Below are positions 6,121-7,899 of a stretch of DNA of 7,899 nt, piece after piece. The DNA comes from an uncultured Alphaproteobacteria bacterium (lineage in GTDB: Bacteria > Pseudomonadota > Alphaproteobacteria > RF32 > CAG-239). Within the stretch, counting starts at the first letter, position 1. Every line of letters begins with the position of its first letter. The position numbers and the translations under genes were made by a program. The notes below the pieces were generated by a model. That model did no database searches. It saw only the letters and a program-made list of their open reading frames with translations, and had not been told where the DNA came from. The stretch is from the NCBI GenBank assembly GCA_944391355.1, contig CALXTG010000157.1:1-7899 (forward strand), in the 5' to 3' direction.

Positions 6121-6148
6121 TTGACAAATAAATAATCGGTAATACTTT
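6121..6148 (+). promoter_or_regulatory. predicted promoter of the mla operon
   Basis: A consensus TTGACA (6121-6126) is followed after 16 bases by a weak -10 candidate TACTTT (6143-6148). It lies in the 79-base gap between the LysR gene and the permease gene, so the transporter can be transcribed on its own. No intrinsic terminator is visible between the LysR stop and this element, so read-through is also possible. Confidence 0.45.
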
Positions 6149-6178
6149 AAAAGCATCGGATAAACGGAACAAGCCAAA

Positions 6179-7291
6179 ATGAAGTTAGACTACAGCATAA
6201 AAGATAACCGTCTGGAACTGGTTTTACGCGGAGATTATCGCGAATTTGACGATGAAACGGCCAAGAGCCGCTTCTATGCCGAATTGCGCCGCCCCTCCGT
6301 TAAAGCTGTAGAAATTCGCGATGACGGGCTCAAACAGTGGGATTCTTCTTTGGTTGTCGTTCTTTATGAAGCCGCTCAGCTCGCGGCGGTCCGGAAGATA
6401 GATTTTAATATCAAAACCCTGCCGGATAATTTGCAGCGGTTGCTGCATCTGGCTTTGGCGGTTGACCGCAAGCCTTCTCAGAATCTTCCGCCCCGGCTTC
6501 CCTGGATTGAGGCTTTGGGCGGCTGGACGCTTGATATCTGGCACAGTTTTGTCAAGGGGCTGAAGTTTATGCGCCAGACCCTGCTGTCGGTAGAAAGACT
6601 GATAATGAATACCGCGGTAATGCGCAAAGTTGATTTTCTTTTTGCTTTGGAAGACTGCAGTTATAAGGCGGTGGGAATTGTCTCGCTGGTCAGTTTTATG
6701 GTCGGCCTGATTCTGGCTTTTGTCGGGGCAATTCAGCTCAAGACTTTCGGCGCGCAGATTTATGTTGCCAGCCTGGTCGGGATCGGCATGACGCGCATTA
6801 TGGGAGCGATAATGGTCGGCATAATCATGGCCGGCCGCACCGGCGCTTCCTATGCGGCGACAATCGGCACCATGCAGGTTAATGAGGAGATTGACGCCCT
6901 CAAAACGATGGGGATACCGGTTTCGGATTTTCTGGTTCTGCCGCGCATAACCGCCCTGACCGTAACAATGCCGCTGTTAACGCTGCTGGCCGACTTTATG
7001 GGCATTATCGGCGGCGCCTTTGTCGGCGTGGTTATGCTGAACATCTCGGCGCCCGAATATTACAAATATACGCTTGACGCTTTAAATCTGACCAATTTCT
7101 GGGTCGGCATCTTTCACGGTTTTGTTTTCGGAATCGTCATTGCCCTTTGTGGGTGTTATTTCGGTGTCAATTGCGGCCGCAATGCCGACAGCGTCGGTGT
7201 TGCCACCACCCGGGCAGTCGTTTCCGCGATTGTCTGGATGATTGTCGTAACCGGAATTTTAACGCTGATTTTTGAGGTGCTGGGCATATGA
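6179..7291 (+). CDS. mlaE: Mla-type phospholipid ABC transporter permease with N-terminal STAS-like domain, 370 aa
   Basis: The inner-membrane permease of a MlaFEDB-type transporter, which moves phospholipids between the inner and outer membranes and helps keep the outer leaflet asymmetric. Residues 1-105 form a soluble STAS-like domain (WDSSLVVVLYEAAQL is the region of the usual D-S/T-S motif). Residues 125-160 are an amphipathic interface helix region. Membrane segments lie at about 163-185, 195-217, 255-287, 305-329 and 345-367. The family signature AGRTGASYAATIGTMQ followed by VNEEIDALKTMGI (218-246) is clear and marks the loop that contacts the ATPase. Fusion of the STAS-like part, a separate protein (MlaB) in E. 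coli, is common in alphaproteobacteria. The Shine-Dalgarno sequence is weak: only GGAA about 10 bases upstream. The stop overlaps the ATPase start (ATGA). Confidence 0.92.
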   Translation: MKLDYSIKDNRLELVLRGDYREFDDETAKSRFYAELRRPSVKAVEIRDDGLKQWDSSLVVVLYEAAQLAAVRKIDFNIKTLPDNLQRLLHLALAVDRKPSQNLPPRLPWIEALGGWTLDIWHSFVKGLKFMRQTLLSVERLIMNTAVMRKVDFLFALEDCSYKAVGIVSLVSFMVGLILAFVGAIQLKTFGAQIYVASLVGIGMTRIMGAIMVGIIMAGRTGASYAATIGTMQVNEEIDALKTMGIPVSDFLVLPRITALTVTMPLLTLLADFMGIIGGAFVGVVMLNISAPEYYKYTLDALNLTNFWVGIFHGFVFGIVIALCGCYFGVNCGRNADSVGVATTRAVVSAIVWMIVVTGILTLIFEVLGI

Positions 7292-7899
7292 ATAAAAGCG
7301 AAGCGCAGATTATCGTCAAAGATTTAACCATTGCTTATGGTGATTTTGTCCTGCTCAAAGATATCAGCTTTACGGTCAACAAACATGATATTTTTATCAT
7401 CATGGGCGGCAGCGGTGGCGGTAAAAGCTCCATGCTCAGAGTGCTGACCGGTTTGGTTCCGGCGGCAAAAGGCCGGATAATGATTGACGGCATGGACTTT
7501 ACCTCCGCTTCGGAGGCTGACCGCAATAAGATTATGCGGCGCAGCGGGATATTATATCAGAGCGGGGCTTTGTTCAGCTCAATGACTCTGGCTGAAAATA
7601 TCGCCTTGCCGTTGCAGCAGTATACGGATTATTCGGAAAAAATGATTGCCGAACTGGTTTCTTTGAAATTGGCGCTGGTCGGTCTTAAAGGCTTTGAAGA
7701 ATTTTATCCGTCCGAAATCAGCGGCGGTATGAAAAAACGCGCCGGATTGGCGCGGGCTTTGGCGCTTGATCCCGAAATCGTTTATTTTGACGAACCTTCT
7801 GCCGGTTTGGATCCGATAAGTTCCAAATTGCTCGATGATTTGATTTTGGATATCAATCAGAGACTGGGCACGACGATTGTCGTCGTGACGCACGAATTG
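7288..7899 (+). CDS. mlaF: Mla-type ABC transporter ATP-binding protein (3' truncated by window edge)
   Basis: The cytoplasmic ATPase that powers the MlaE permease. The visible 204 residues contain every core motif: Walker A GGSGGGKS (40-47, with Gly rather than a larger residue at position 44), Q-loop Gln91 (LYQSGALFSSMT), signature SGGMKKR (145-151), Walker B IVYFDEP (164-170), D-loop SAGLDP (171-176) and H-loop His202 (VVVTHEL). The Met in the signature (SGGMKKR instead of SGGQxxR) is typical of the Mla/MCE-type ATPase branch. The frame is open to the last base; family members are usually about 250-270 residues, so some 50-60 are missing. The start ATG overlaps the permease stop (ATGA), indicating coupled translation. 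An mlaD-like MCE gene is the expected next gene. Confidence 0.93.
   Translation, partial: MNKSEAQIIVKDLTIAYGDFVLLKDISFTVNKHDIFIIMGGSGGGKSSMLRVLTGLVPAAKGRIMIDGMDFTSASEADRNKIMRRSGILYQSGALFSSMTLAENIALPLQQYTDYSEKMIAELVSLKLALVGLKGFEEFYPSEISGGMKKRAGLARALALDPEIVYFDEPSAGLDPISSKLLDDLILDINQRLGTTIVVVTHEL

Overview
The window looks like chromosomal DNA of a Gram-negative bacterium, most likely an alphaproteobacterium. The evidence is a lipoprotein signal peptide, an Mla-type lipid transporter whose permease carries an N-terminal STAS-like domain and precedes the ATPase gene, and a proteobacterial-style tandem AAA+ ATPase. Placement below class is not possible from the sequence alone. No RNA genes, insertion sequences, CRISPR arrays or phage genes were seen.

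Left part (1-3658): the 3' end of an unrecognised plus-strand gene stops 2 bases short of a convergent minus-strand gene for a small coiled-coil lipoprotein, which has its own good sigma70-type promoter. Upstream on the minus strand lie a 679-residue protein with two AAA+ domains and, before it, a WYL-domain transcription regulator. The 90-base gap between the WYL gene and the AAA+ gene holds a Crp/Fnr-like dyad.

Centre (3659-6099): the 117-base divergent gap after the WYL gene carries a perfect 11+8+11 inverted repeat covering the predicted WYL promoter, plus a separate promoter for a plus-strand gene set. That set is a PD-(D/E)XK nuclease-like protein, an unrecognised 210-residue protein joined to it by an ATGA stop/start overlap, and, 9 bases on, a LysR-type regulator. 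A WYL regulator with an operator next to a nuclease and a coupled unknown partner resembles the layout of known WYL-controlled defence loci (BrxR/CapW type). This is the best candidate here for an undescribed system. The defence role is inference.

Right part (6100-7899): behind its own TTGACA promoter begins an Mla-type phospholipid ABC transporter operon. The permease (mlaE) overlaps the ATPase gene (mlaF) by ATGA, and the ATPase gene runs off the window end. An mlaD-like MCE gene would be expected next.

Shine-Dalgarno positions argue for shorter starts than the longest open frames in three genes: the lipoprotein (starts at 493), the WYL regulator (starts at 3658) and the 210-residue protein (starts at 4567).
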